Shown here piece after piece: positions 32,402-44,365 of a DNA stretch of 64,000 nucleotides. The DNA is taken from assembly GCA_030998225.1 (NCBI GenBank), contig JAPYXD010000680.1, positions 6,944,001 through 7,008,000 of the forward strand, written 5' to 3'. A program made the position numbers and the translations under genes. The notes beneath the pieces are model-generated. The model was given only the letters and a program-made list of their open reading frames with translations, was not told where the DNA came from and did no database searches. Numbering within the stretch: position 1 is the first letter of the stretch; every line of letters begins with the position of its first letter. This DNA is from Diplolepis rosae. Its lineage: Eukaryota; Arthropoda; Insecta; Hymenoptera; Diplolepididae.

Positions 32402-34294
32402 AAAATGATTCATCATACCAATGAGAATTTCCGACATTGAATGTTACTCGCCATAACGCGCACATTCATAGTGTATGAATGTGCCTTTACGCTTTGAAGC
32501 GAATTCATAATCTGAAAATCACATTTATGGAAAAGTTTTTATATCGTTTTAAATCATAATGAATTTTTACAACTATAGTTTCTTCATTCAAATATTTTTG
32601 TCATCAAATCTTTGTACATGACTAATAACAATTGAGGTACCTTATTAACTTGTAATAATAATTTCGAAATGGCAAATCATGAAGAACGGTTTTCTTCAAA
32701 TTGGTTTTTTTTTTTTACCTAGAAAATAATATTTAGAACTATAATAACCCCATAAGACATTCATCCCTTAAACTAAATTTTTGAATAAATACCTTATCAA
32801 ATTTTAATGTATAGAAATAAAATATCAAAAAAAAACTTCACGGTGATGAGAAAAAAATTTGGAAGGAAAACAAATTTTTTTTTCTACTAGTGGGTCGCAA
32901 AGTGCATTTTATTGCCCCCTGAGGGGCCAAATAATAGTATATTGTGCAACTAGGGAAAAAAATGTATTTTGCGAGTAATGTAATATTAATTGTATAGGAA
33001 TTATTGAAGGGGCATGAATTTATGACTGGTCTTGAGTTTATTTTAGTTTTAACATTTATTTTCGCAATGACGACAATGCGTCGTATATCCTCCCACACTA
33101 AACACGCGTAAAGAGATTTCTCCAGTCGACCTTTGCAACTTTCCTAATGAAAAGGGCGTTTTGTTAGTTCATAGACTGTCAAACTCATTGTCATGTATGA
33201 GTACTAAAAAAAAATTTTTTTATCACCCCTCACGTATTTGTAGAATATAAAAATTGTATTAAAACAAATTAGAACATAACGGCATGAATAATATTGTTTC
33301 TCGAAATTCTAAGACTTTGTTTTTATTTTCTTAAATATGACTTGGAAAAAATGTGTATCAGGAAGAAATAAATTTCAATTTATTTGAGACCGAAGAAATT
33401 ACTTCTTATATGAATGATAAAAAATTATTCAGACTAAATTTTTTCGGAATCGACCATATTAATTTTTTATTGTAATAAAACTATGTCATTACATTCTAAA
33501 TTGTTTATTACACAGCTTCTACACATGGAATTTTTTTGAAAAATGGTATCAAATTGGAAGTTTATGTTGCCTTAGGACTTGATTACTCTGTAAATATGTC
33601 GAGCACACTCATATCAAATCCTTTAAAGTCCTTGGAAGTTTCGTCTTGACAGGGTTAAAACCTTTCTGAATCGTTTTAGATTATTACCTAATTATTTCAG
33701 ATGAACAGAAAAATGTAGAAGAATCTCTAAACCCTTTAACTATCCCAAAGCATTGAAAATTCAATATAAAAATGAAAACTTTTAATTTTTTCATAATTGC
33801 TTCCTCGATTTCACCAAAAGTGCCACCTTCAGATACTATAGCGTGATTAGAAATAACCATTTCAAATTGCAGAGAATTAATTTACTTGATCTCCAAACAC
33901 GTTTTGCAACTCATTTAAAAATCAAAGACTTTGTTAAAATTTTAATATTTTTCGGTAGTTTAAGCCTCGAGAACTACCTCTAATTTTCATTTTCTAAAAA
34001 ATTAGGGGCACCTTTTCCACTAAATGAAACAAAGTGAAAGAGATGTGACTTCAAACAAAACATGTTTTGAACCACATTTATACATATTCTCATGCATTTT
34101 TTTTGAAGTTTATTAACATTAATTAAATCTTTGAAATCGTTTCATTATTCAATAGAATAAAAAGGTTCGGTGAAAATGAAAAATAGAATGATTTTTACAG
34201 AACTCAGTAATCATCTTTTCAAATGAAATATAATTTTTCACTTATGGTTAATATAAAGTAAATAATTATTTAATTAAATTGAATATAATTATTA
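32402..34294. other. No gene recognised; one broken hairpin repeat
   Basis: AT-rich. Its only identifiable content is 32836-32985, a rearranged relative of the double-hairpin insertion at 3236-3442. Shared words are TTTCTACTAGTGGG, GCCCCCTGAGGGGC and TTGTGCAACTAGGGAAAAA, here in a different order. Confidence 0.45.
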
Positions 34295-34515
34295 CTCTCT
34301 AAATCTGAATCAGTCAAAATCTACTGATTATCAGTGAAATTTGACTGATTCAAATAGCTAAAAAGAGGTTACTGTAAATCAGTCAAATTTCACTGATTAC
34401 TTCAGTGGAAATCAACCGATTCAATCAGTGAAAAATATTTGTGCACTGATGAATCAGTGAAAAGGCAAATTACTGATTCAATCAGTGAAAATTCGACTGA
34501 TTCAGATCTAGAGAG
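34295..34515. mobile_element. Family D MITE, copy 2
   Basis: A 221-bp element, opposite in orientation to 15222-15495. Ends are CTCTCTAAATCTGAATCAGT and its inverse, flanked by TA (34293-34294 and 34516-34517). Its interior has the same ACTGATT-rich text and is slightly shorter. Confidence 0.8.
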
Positions 34516-34859
34516 TAGAGTTTTATAAACATAAAACTTAATTTTTTAGTGCACATTAGTGAAATTATTATTTGTATCAATTTTACATTTTGTACTACTT
34601 GTACAATTAAAATTCAAAATTGTATACCCCACAATTTTAAGGTTTCTCATTATTAATTATTTATGTATATCAAAATTGATAAGTTGCAAAACTATGAAAA
34701 CATATGCCTAAGATGGTATTGTTGACCTTTTGAGAATATTATCAACGGGAGCCAAATATTCTTATAAGGAAAGTCAATAAAAAGATGATTGACGATGAAG
34801 GTAAAAATGATAGGAGAAAAAATGGAGAGGTTTGTGAAAAGAAGAACGTATGTACGTTT

Positions 34860-35100
34860 GCGTGTCACCACACCCAATAACAGGCGGGTAATCACGATTT
34901 AATGGCTCAATAACGTCTGCCACTGCACCCTGCCATGGACCACGAAACAATTTATCGGTCTCGCCAGTCAATAAATTCAGCTTTTGAGTTGTATACGGGC
35001 CCAACTAGTCCCAATGCTGGTTCGCCGCTTAAATCTCACGGTGAACCGACGCGACGTTGGATCCAGCTGACAACCGCGCCTCTGAGAAAAGTAAGGGAAT
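34860..35100 (+). other. GC-richer, coding-like segment of unknown identity
   Basis: This stretch stands out from its AT-rich surroundings. On the plus strand a frame from 34935 reads without stops into SPNAGSPLKSHGEPTRRW and reaches a good donor (AAAAG then GTAAGG at about 35090). On the minus strand CTTTTCTCAG at about 35082 is an equally good acceptor, leading into a frame ending FKRRTSIGTSWARIQLKS then stop at 34977. I recognise no family. The segment at 37330-37450, minus strand, gives a short frame with a loosely similar TRRW word. It could be an exon, a conserved RNA or part of an old element; strand is uncertain. Confidence 0.25.
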
Positions 35101-35520
35101 ATAAATTTCCCACTGATTCCAACTTCAGTCGCTTACTTCCGTCTCCGCGAGTTCGAGATAAACTGGTGAATTTTGTGCAATCGATTTGTTCTTTTCAAAC
35201 ACAGATGTTTGACCATAAAACATTCTTAGCAGAATTCCATCACGCTCGATAAATATAGATGCTTTTCCCTATTTGTTTGTCCAAATATTGTACAGGTTGA
35301 GATCAGTATTGTACTGAGTACAATGCATGTGCATATCCATATAGGAAATAACATTTGTACAGAATCACAGTAAATTGTCATTATGAATGGATAAATTCTT
35401 TCTTGCACGATGCAAAGAGTTAAAATTGTAACAAAAAAGTGGGGAAAATTCGAAAACATTTCATCTGTGAGTAAATCATAAAAAAGATTATATGAATATA
35501 TATTTTAAGGGAATTCTATT

Positions 35521-35799
35521 CACGGAGAAGCTTTTAATATCAATTTTTACTATAGTATTTTTCAATTTAGGCAAAAACGTATAATTTTGAGAATTTTTGT
35601 TAGTAAAAATACTAAACTTTATAATAATGTTATGAAACTTCAGCATAGTTCACAGCAAATTTTACTACAGTTTAAACTAAAGTTTCATATCATTATTAGA
35701 AAGTTTAGTATTTTTACTAACAAAAATTCTCAAAGTGATACGTTTTTCCCTAAATTGAAAAATACTATAGTAAAAATTGATATAAAAAGTTTCTCCGTG
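35521..35799. mobile_element. Family C palindromic MITE, copy at 35.5 kb
   Basis: 279 bp, same length as 54118-54396. Ends are CACGGAGAAGC and the inverse ending CTCCGTG. It is almost a perfect palindrome around AGCATAGTTCACAGCAAATT. The right flank is TA; the left is TT, so one base of the duplication may have changed. Open frames on both strands here are mirror images of the palindrome. Confidence 0.8.
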
Positions 35800-37992
35800 T
35801 AGAAAATTCATAATTATATGTTTTATATAACTTATAAAAATCTTGACTATTTCTGCAATAACTTCTTCAAAATGTAGCAAAAGTAATTTATGCTGGGCTT
35901 AATTTATAATGATTTTTATAGCTTTGAATTTAATTAAGAGAACAATTTTTTTTTTAGTTGCTTATTTAAGCAATTATCGAAAAACAGTTGGTCCCAAAAT
36001 TCTGACTGGTAGTGTATATCAGTAAAAAAGTGTTTCTTTGATTTATAAAAAATCTTTTTCGTAGGATTAAATACACTTTTCAATCAAACAGATCATTTCA
36101 AGAAAGAAATTTTTCCATTTAAATTCCTTGTTTTCTGAAATCAAACAATGTTTTTCGTAACTTAAACAAATTTTCATTTTTGGCTATAAATTTTCTCAAG
36201 GTGCTGATTTTTTTTCTTTTACTTTTTTGTGAGGGAAACTTTCGTACCAAATATAAATTTTGACCACTTGTAACTTTAAAAAAAGTTAGACTAATCAAAT
36301 TCATAACGAAACAACACCAAGCTTTAAATCTCAATTTTGAGGTTCCAGACTTTGACTTTTTCCAGTGTCAGTATTTTAGATAACTCAAGAGAGCTGTGAT
36401 TTGTTATGATCAATTTCACACAATCTACGAAATATTTTTATTTCTGAACAAGTATTGTTGAACATCAAATTTTCATAAATTATATACTATTTGAAGAAAG
36501 AAAGAGTTATAGTTTTTCATGATGTCAGAAAATCAATAGCATTGTATATTAGGCATAAGTGTTCTTTATGATTGCTGACAAAACAAAGCAGGAAGAATTT
36601 ACACGCTGAGAAAGTAAAAAGAAGACGGAGCTGTGAGAAAACGATGTACATATTTTGTTTACAGACAAACCATGTAGGCGTGTAAATACAAATGTTTTGC
36701 TACGAGAATACAAATGTCTGTCATAAAGAACAAATATTCTGACAATAGCATTGGTGAACATTAATCTTACACTGCTTCAAAGAAGTCAATTATAATTTAA
36801 TTACGTATCATCATTTAATAAAAAAGAATAGATTGTAAATCAAATTCAAAAAACAAAACTTTCTGCATAAATTAAACCGACGTTACAATAGTCTGGTTCA
36901 TCAACAGCCTTGATGAAAAAATTAACACATTAATACATCATAAAACACTAACTTGCTTCCGAAAAGTTTAAAAAAGAAGCTCTTCAAATTATTGTGATCT
37001 GCAAACGATATTTATCGACTTATCTTTTTATCAAATTTGAGATAACCTTTAAAAATGTGTCGTGGTTGTACTTTGATATGTTGCGTATGTACGAAATCAA
37101 ATTGATAAAATTTTTTAGTACAAAGAGAGCCGATATAAACCAGAGGAATAATTAATGTCGTGATCTGGACATTTTGGGAGGCATGCGATTGCGTAGGGAC
37201 GATAATATTAGGCCCAATGTAGCATTGCGTCGCGATATTTAAAGGCTACATATAATACAGTGCGAACCGCGAGCTCTGGTGCGCTTCACAGCCATCATAA
37301 ATAATAATGAAGGTTTTTATTGGCAATAATATTTTACGCCTCGATCTGGGACCTAGTGGGTCCCAACGCCGCGTCGCGCTGTGCTTAAACCAAAACTTGG
37401 GCTCGGCGGGATGCTACAGGAAAAGATGTAGGAAGAGAAAAATATATTTTATGCGAGGAAAAAAAATACGAGCTACTAACATATTTCTTTTTGAATTTTA
37501 GGAAAACTGCGTAATAGAAAAGATTATACACTGTTAAAAATTTCTGTATTAAGGGGGTCGCCTCATGAAAACCTGAAAAAAATCGCATTTTTTCTTTTTT
37601 AATCGATAGAAAAACTATTCGAGAATGTGCTTGTTGTATCGACCGAGAGTAGCAGATTAGGAATTGACCTCTGTAAGTTTTGTTATGATCTAATTGTATC
37701 TTACAAAAACTTTGAAGCGCGTTTTCTCAAAACCACATTTTTCAAACTGGCGTGCAGGATTACACAAAAAGTTTTTAACCGATTGACCTCAACTACATTT
37801 TATTTTGTTAATAATATACAATTTTTATATATAAACAACAGATATTCATTATTTCATCAATTTTTCACACTGTTTTTGCAACAATATTAACAAATTTCAC
37901 TGCGGAAAATCGTAAATTTTGATTTTAACAGAACAAAATAGTGAATTTTCTATTGTCTTTGACTTTTTAGTGGTTCATATAGAATGAACAAG
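35800..37992. other. No gene recognised
   Basis: AT-rich. A GC-richer patch at 37330-37450 is discussed with 34860-35100. Otherwise I find no supported feature. Confidence 0.35.
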
Positions 37993-38035
37993 GGTACTGA
38001 ATAAAAAAATAAAATTTTATTGATTTCAGACAAAA

Positions 38036-38036
<1 letters not shown>

Positions 38037-38066
<30 letters not shown>

Positions 38067-38290
38067 CGTGGATAATTTGGCGGGAGGGGGGGGGGGATTT
38101 CATGCTAGTCCACGAGGGGGGGCCGGGGGGCAGGCTAGAATCCATGTAAACACACGTTGCCTTAAATTTGCGAAAAATTTACTGAAATATCTATATTTTC
38201 ATAAAATATGTCCACGTTGACAGAGGGGGGGGGGGGGGGGGTTAAAAATAGGTAAAAAATTGGTGAAAAATTATCCACATGGTACATAGA
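38037..38290. repeat. TTA microsatellite and poly-G tracts within an imperfect inverted repeat
   Basis: (TTA)n at about 38037-38062 is followed by CCACGTGGATAATTTGG and a G tract (about 13 nt). A second G-rich patch lies at 38114-38131, and a long G tract (about 18 nt) at 38224-38241. The far side ends AAATTATCCACATGG, inverse to the start, so the block resembles a foldback with G tracts in its arms. Tract lengths may be unreliable in assembly. Confidence 0.5.
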
Positions 38291-39604
38291 TGGCCACAAA
38301 TATCTTTTTGACATTTTTGAAGATATGATAGAATACAATAAAGTACTGTCTCGTTCTTTAGTAAATATTTTTGAAAAAAATTTCAAATCCAGCCTTAATT
38401 TCTATAAAAAAATTTGTTTGCGAAATTTTGCCAAAACGAACCAGACTGACATTCTTCACTGTATTCTATCATATTTCAAAAAATTTCATAAAGATAGTTT
38501 TTATACAAATTTATTATATATGAATATATTATTTGACCATAAAAAGTCAATCAGATTAACTACAAGAACAAAAAAGGTATGTTTGGTGCATATTAATTTT
38601 TTGAATAATTTTAGAGACTCTATAATTGCAATTACTGACATCAGTATACTATGAGTAAAATTTTGTTAATAATGTTTCATGAAAAAATATAATGGAGGAC
38701 ATTCTTGATTCTGTGATAAATGAAAATTAGTGTTTCCGAATTTCTGGATATGTTCGTGTAATAAATCATTATACACAAAGCCTTAAAGATACTTAGAATA
38801 TTATTAGTATCTCTTCAGATTCTTGATGCGAGAATTATTTTTCACATAGTATCGCGTGAGTAAACTCGGTATAATTTGGAAGAAATTAATATTTTCATCA
38901 CCAGAATTAAACGAGGCAAACAAACAATCTTCCCTTCTACATCAGCGATTCAGACAGAAGCAAATGCATTCTTCAGTTTCGCAGAAATGACCCTCATATT
39001 TTGTAGTCAGCAGAGTCGTGGTGAACACGAAGCCATCGGAATGATTCATGGTCATAACTCACTTTCATACTTACCTATTTGTAAATATGAAACTATGGAA
39101 TTCTGAATCTTAAAATTGTATGGAAAAAAGAGAAAACTAGATCAAGATAGAAAAATATATTGATTCAGAACTAACTATGCAATCTAGTGAAACATACGTG
39201 TACGTTAATTGAATAAATTCAAAATCTGACACTAAAAGATGTACAAAAATGATAAAATATGTAATAAATATCCTTACAAAATTTCAAAATGATAAAATAA
39301 TAAATTATATAATCAAAATGTTAGATGAGAATTAAAACAGAAAATATTTGTGAAATTGAAGAGTTTAAAAAAATAAGAATTCAGTAAATTACAGAATTGG
39401 AAAATTTAATGTTGATAAATTGTGCGAAAGTCTAAAAATAAAAGGTTTTGTAATATAATTATCTTTCCGAAAATTTCATAAATATAATATAATCTCCTAA
39501 ATTTTCATGAAGGTAAATTGACAAAAACCTATAAAATCTCGCGCCACGTCCTTCTTGATGTAACGAATCCATATAATTCTCTATTCAAGCTGCAGAAATC
39601 TTAA
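38291..39604. other. No gene recognised
   Basis: AT-rich. Frames at 38325-38654 and 38876-39106 are short, biased to F/I/N/K, and have no motif. Nothing is supported. Confidence 0.35.
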
Positions 39605-40304
39605 CTTCAGCGGGAAAATCGGGCCTATTTTTCGGAAATGAATTGCAAAGGATCTACTAAAGATATCAACACAATTTTTTTTAATTTAAAGATACATCCT
39701 TTCACTTTAAATCTGTATTTTTGCAAATTTTCAAACATGAATTCCGCGACCTTGGAACGTCTTTGAACTTGTCGCTATACCAAAAACAACATGGGTGTCA
39801 TTGTTGTATCACATCGACCAGTTGGGTTATCTGAAATCAAAAAAATGAAATATTTTTTGATTGAGGCCGGTATTTTTTTTTTTAAATTAAGCGAATTTTT
39901 CTCTACATCAAATTTGTTCAAATAATGCAATATTAAATCAAAAGTTTGAAATTTCACCTAATTTTTTGACCTATTGGGGGCTATACAAATTTTAAAAATT
40001 AAAATTTTGAAAATCGTGCCCGGCCAATCATAGCCAATACCGGCCTCAATCAAAAAAAATTTCATTTTTTTGATTTCAGATAACCCAACTGGTCGATGTG
40101 ATACAACAATGACACCCATGTTGTTTTTGGTAGCAACAAGTTCAAAGACGTTCCAAGGTCGCGGAATTCATGTTTGAAAATTTGCAAAAATACAGATTTA
40201 AAGTGAAAGGATGTATCTTTAAATAAAAAAAAATTTGTGTTGATATCTTTAGTAGATCCTTTGCAATTCATTTCCGAAAAATAGGCCCGATTTTCCCGCT
40301 GAAG
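39605..40304. repeat. Long inverted repeat, ~268-bp arms, 165-bp spacer
   Basis: The left arm is 39605-39872 and the right arm 40038-40304. They start and end with CTTCAGCGGGAAAATCGGGC and its inverse, and meet at GATTGAGGCCGGTA. By eye the arms differ at only a few positions (for example near 39774 against 40130). A transcript across it would form a very long hairpin. There is no coding capacity and no clear target duplication. Confidence 0.85.
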
Positions 40305-40862
40305 TGTAGAACCTCCCCTTAATGTAAGAAATTAAATGAGATCGAAAGTTCCGAAGTAAGTTGAAATATCTGAACGAAAAACTTCTCACAATAGATCTCA
40401 ATCTAGTCTACCTCAGGATTTATGAAAATATGGTTTATTACAGATTTTATCAAGAACTTTGAAGCTTCTGGTTTATTGAATGAGTGTACATTTAAAAATA
40501 TTGATCGACTGAATTTCAACTATTTTCAACTTCTAAGTGCGTTTATTTAGCGATGCTGGAGAAAAGCACAAAAAATCTGCAGAATATTGGTTCAACTTTG
40601 ACTTGTTCGACAAGATAGGGTATTTCCATTTTGCCCCGGTGAACTCTTGGCAGGACGATAAACTGTCAAGCTATGGCTATAGATAAATCTGAACAGTTCA
40701 TACTCTATTCGAAACCAAATAGAAGCACTTTAGCTCCGTCGAGGACTCCATGAATACATTAAGAACTGTTTCATTCGAAAATATATAGCAGTGGTTTACT
40801 AAATTACGAAACTGTACAAGGACAATATATATGAAGATTCGAGAATGAAAAATGAGGAACCC

Positions 40863-41870
40863 CAGACCAAATGGATGTTCATCAATTTATTTTCATTTGA
40901 AAATGACGACGTTACGAAGACATTATATGTCATCCTCTTCAGAGCATAAAAATAATTTTGTTTCATTCAAATTTTTAGCTATGATTTTGTCAGTTGCAGT
41001 AATATTTTGAGGCTTTTTAAAAAAATTGGAAGTAGTGTTTTAGAGTTTATGCCTTAAATCTTCTCTATCTTTTTCTTTTTTGATTTTTTCTATGTTTGAC
41101 TTTATATCCTTTATAATTATAAATGCCATGCCCTTTTTTCTAGTTAAAAACGAAAAGCTGAAGTTACTACCTGATCTTGGAACATCATTTACTTGATCAG
41201 GAATTTGAACATCAGTACAAATGATAATCCACGGACCGTTAAATTCATTTTTTCTGTGTACTTCCTTATTAAAAATTTCTTTATGTTTGTTTAATTATAT
41301 ATTCTACAGCTAAAAATTTATAAACATAATCAGAGAACTTAGAATCTGTATGGATAGGAAACAATTCCTATTAAATTGTAGTCGAAATAATTTTACAAAT
41401 AATAAAATAATACTATACAATTAAACAAACATAAAGAAATTTTTAATAACGAAGTACACAGAAAAAATGAATTTAACGGTCCGTGGATTATCAATTGTAC
41501 TTATGGTCAAATTCATGATCAAGTAAATCATGTTCTAAGATTAAGTAGTAACTTCAGCTCTTCGTTTTTAACTTGAAAAAAGGACATGGTACTTGAAATT
41601 TTAAAGGATATAGCATCAAATATGGAAAAAATCAAATAGAAAAAAAAATCAAAAGAGAAAAAAAAAATAGAGAAAAATTAAGACATAAACTCTAAAACAC
41701 TATTTTCAATTTTTTTAAAAAGCCTCAAAATATTACTGCAACTGACAAAATCATAGCTAAAAATTTGAATGAAGCAAAATTATTTTTATGATCTGAAGAA
41801 GATGACATAAAGTCTTTGAAACGTCGTCATTTTTAAATGAAAATAAATTCATGAACATCCATTTGGTCTG
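40863..41870. repeat. Long inverted repeat, ~435-450-bp arms
   Basis: Arms are 40863-41296 and 41419-41870, with a ~122-bp spacer. The outer ends are CAGACCAAATGGATGTTCAT and its inverse. Arms are clearly homologous but more diverged than those at 39605, with small indels in A-rich parts. The wording near the outer ends (ACGAAGACATTATATGTCAT) resembles non-LTR retrotransposon tails seen in insects, but I cannot confirm that. Confidence 0.75.
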
Positions 41871-42837
41871 AGGTCATCTTTTAATATTTGAAGATAAATT
41901 TAAAAGAGTCAAACGGAAGTTTTACTGCCATGAAGAATTTTAACGATTTTTTCCCATCAAAAAGTACAACCACTTGAAAAATAAAACCATAGGGTTATTC
42001 TTTTCCCAGGGTATATGTAAATCGAATCTTCAGACATAAAAAATTGAATTTCTTTTAAAGTAAACTGACTAGAGTACTAAAGCAGATGGTTCTTCCCAAG
42101 AGACTGAATACCACATTGGATGAAGAAGTCGGGACACGTTCAAAACCAACCATGTAGTCCATTCGGCAGTATCCGGTCACATTGCTTCCGGTTACATTCC
42201 GGCAACCAACAGAATCGACGATGAAAGCTCTTGGACATTTCCGTAGCATCTCAAAAATATTTTCTGCCGTATCCTAATAGATAGAGAACCAAAAAAATGG
42301 CACATACTGTACAAGATCTTTCGAAAATAGCTTCAGCATCTTTTTTATCTTGCCGTGAAATATACGCATCTTTAAAATGGATAATTTATTATGACCGTCC
42401 CTGGTTGAAGTTCGCCTATTACAATAGAGTTCTTAAAGCCATTTATCACATAGCTGATTTCTACCTTACCGACCTTTCTTGCCTGTAAACTAAGTTCCAT
42501 GTAAAAACAAATTAAGTTGAAAACATTGAGAAAACTTGTTGTGCCATCAAAAGTTTGATTGTCTTAACAAGAAAATTTGATTGCTATGGAGCTAACAAAA
42601 AATTTTGCCGGGCTAATCAAATGTTTTTGTTGAACCATTTGGTTTGTGCAAGCAAACAAATTTTTAGAAGTGTTTCTGAATAGAAATTCACTGTTAAAAA
42701 CATTTTTTTAAATTTTATTTCATATCTGCTAAAAGTAATATAATTCAGGAAAATAATTTATTTGAAAAAAATGAACATTTTTGGTGAATCAAAGATTTTT
42801 TCGTAATTCAAAGTAAATTTTAGTAATGCTAAGAAAT

Positions 42838-43072
42838 GCATTACTTGGCCAATTCATCACAGTCTAAGAGTCCAAAAAGCTCGCGCATCACTTGTCCAGT
42901 CTATAACAGTGCAAGGGTCCGAAAAGTTCGCGCATTACTTGGCCAATTTATTACAGTCTAAGAGTCAAAAAAGCTCGCGCATTCTTTGGCCAGTCTATAA
43001 CAGTGCAAGAGTCCGAAAGGCTCGCGCATTACTTGGCCAATTCATGGGGCTCGCGTATTACTTGGCCACGTT
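42838..43072 (+). repeat. Tandem array of 47-bp units in alternating A/B order
   Basis: About 4.5 units of 47 bp. Type A carries TTGGCCAATT and ACAGTCTAAGAGTC. Type B carries CCAGTCTATAACAGTGCAAG. The order is A-B-A-B-A (partial), so the true period is 94 bp. Each unit ends near GCTCGCGCATTACTTGG. The mariner lies directly to its right. Confidence 0.8.
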
Positions 43073-43076
43073 ACTA

Positions 43077-44363
43077 GGTTGTTCAAAAAGTTTTGAAAGC
43101 GGGAATGAAAATACGTTTTTTTTTGGTGAAATCACTTTTATTGCTCAGTATAATCTCCCATGAGATCAATACATTTGGTCCAACGGTCTTCCAACTTGTT
43201 TATCCCATCATGGAAGTGACTTTCTGCAAGGCCTGCAAAATACTCCTCTACAACGGCTATAACCTCTTCGTTTGATGAAAAATGCTTCCCACGAAGGAAT
43301 TTTTTGAGGTATGGGAACAGCCAGAAGTCAGAGGGAGCTAAATCAGGCGAATAAGGTGTATGCTGCAACAATTCGTACTTTAATTCGGTTATTTAAGCGA
43401 TGGTTTATTGAGCTGTGTGAGCGAGTGCATTGTCTTGATGAAAAAGGATTTTTTTCTTCTGCAAACCGGGTCTTTTTTCACGAATTTTCGCATCCAATTG
43501 ATCCAAAAGGTTACAATAATATTCAGAATTTATTGTTTTGCCAGTTTGTAGATAATCCACCAACTAAATCCCTTTTGCATCCCAAAAAACTGATGCTAAC
43601 ACCTTCTTCGCCGATTTCTGGACACGAACTCGCTTCGGTGCCGAAGTGCCTAGTTCACACCACTCCTTACTCTCTTGTTTTGATTCTGGATCATGATGGA
43701 AGACCCAAGTCTCATCCATAGTGATGAATCGACGCAAAAAATCCTTTTTATCCTTTTGAAAACGCTCCAAATGTTGCTCAGAAAGTCGCATTCGAACGTG
43801 TTTTTGTTCCATTGTGAGCGAATGCGGCACCCATTGTGCACAGAGCTTTCTGAAACCCAAAACTTCACGTAAAATATGACTCACACTGCCTAATGAGATG
43901 TCTAGGGCCTCTGCTAAATCTCTCTCGGTCAATCGACGATCTTCCAAAACAATATCCTGTACTTTTGCTATGAATGCTGGTGTTGATGCACTTTTTGGAC
44001 GTCCTGAGCGTGGATCGTCTTCAACGCTTTTTCGACCACGTCTAAACTCTAAAACCCATCGATGCACAGTTGGAAATGAAGGAGCAGCTTCCTTTAACAC
44101 TTTCACCATTTTTGTATGAATTTCCGTTGCTGATAAACCTTCCAAAACAAAGAATTTTATCACTGCACGATATTCGGTTTTTTCCATTGTACAAAAATAC
44201 ACTGACACGTCAACTTTAAATGGCTTGTAAACAAACAATGAATTGACAGAGTGGAATGACACTTTGGGTATGTTCATATGAAAGATGAAATCTTAAAATG
44301 GCGTAGAAATTTTGGTTTTTCTACTGCTCTATAGATGTCGCTTTCAAAACTTTTTGAACAACC
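43077..44363 (-). mobile_element. mariner-family element, 1.29 kb, complete ends
   Basis: Inverted ends of about 27 bp (GGTTGTTCAAAAAGTTTTGA at each terminus), flanked by TA (43075-43076 and 44364-44365). The length is typical of mariner. The transposase frame inside is full length but carries three stops. Both ends are intact, so it could still be moved in trans. Confidence 0.92.
43138..44187 (-). pseudogene. mariner transposase, full length with three in-frame stops
   Basis: From ATG at 44187 the frame is collinear for 350 codons to the natural stop at 43138, the usual size for mariner. It has an N-terminal helix-turn-helix pair (AVIKFFVLEGLSATEI; then LDISLGSVSHIL), the WVPHSLT motif, and the D,D34D triad. 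The triad is the D of TMDETW, the D of HQDNALAHT, and the last D of YSPDLAPSD, with 34 residues between the second and third. Stops interrupt it at 43566-43564 (TAG after WDAKGI), 43407-43405 and 43395-43393 (TAA, both shortly after HTAQ). There is no frameshift, so inactivation is by a few point changes. An upstream extension of the frame to 44277 is not part of the family protein. Confidence 0.92.
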
Positions 44364-44365
44364 TA

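Noticed and set aside
37627..37890. 87-codon frame
   Set aside because: Biased to F/L/N/Y as expected from AT-rich DNA; no motif or splice context.
42838..43072. CRISPR-like array
   Set aside because: The units are contiguous 47-bp tandem repeats without unique spacers, and this is eukaryotic DNA.
43311..44119. Plus-strand frames across 43.3-44.1 kb
   Set aside because: They are antisense shadows of the mariner transposase.
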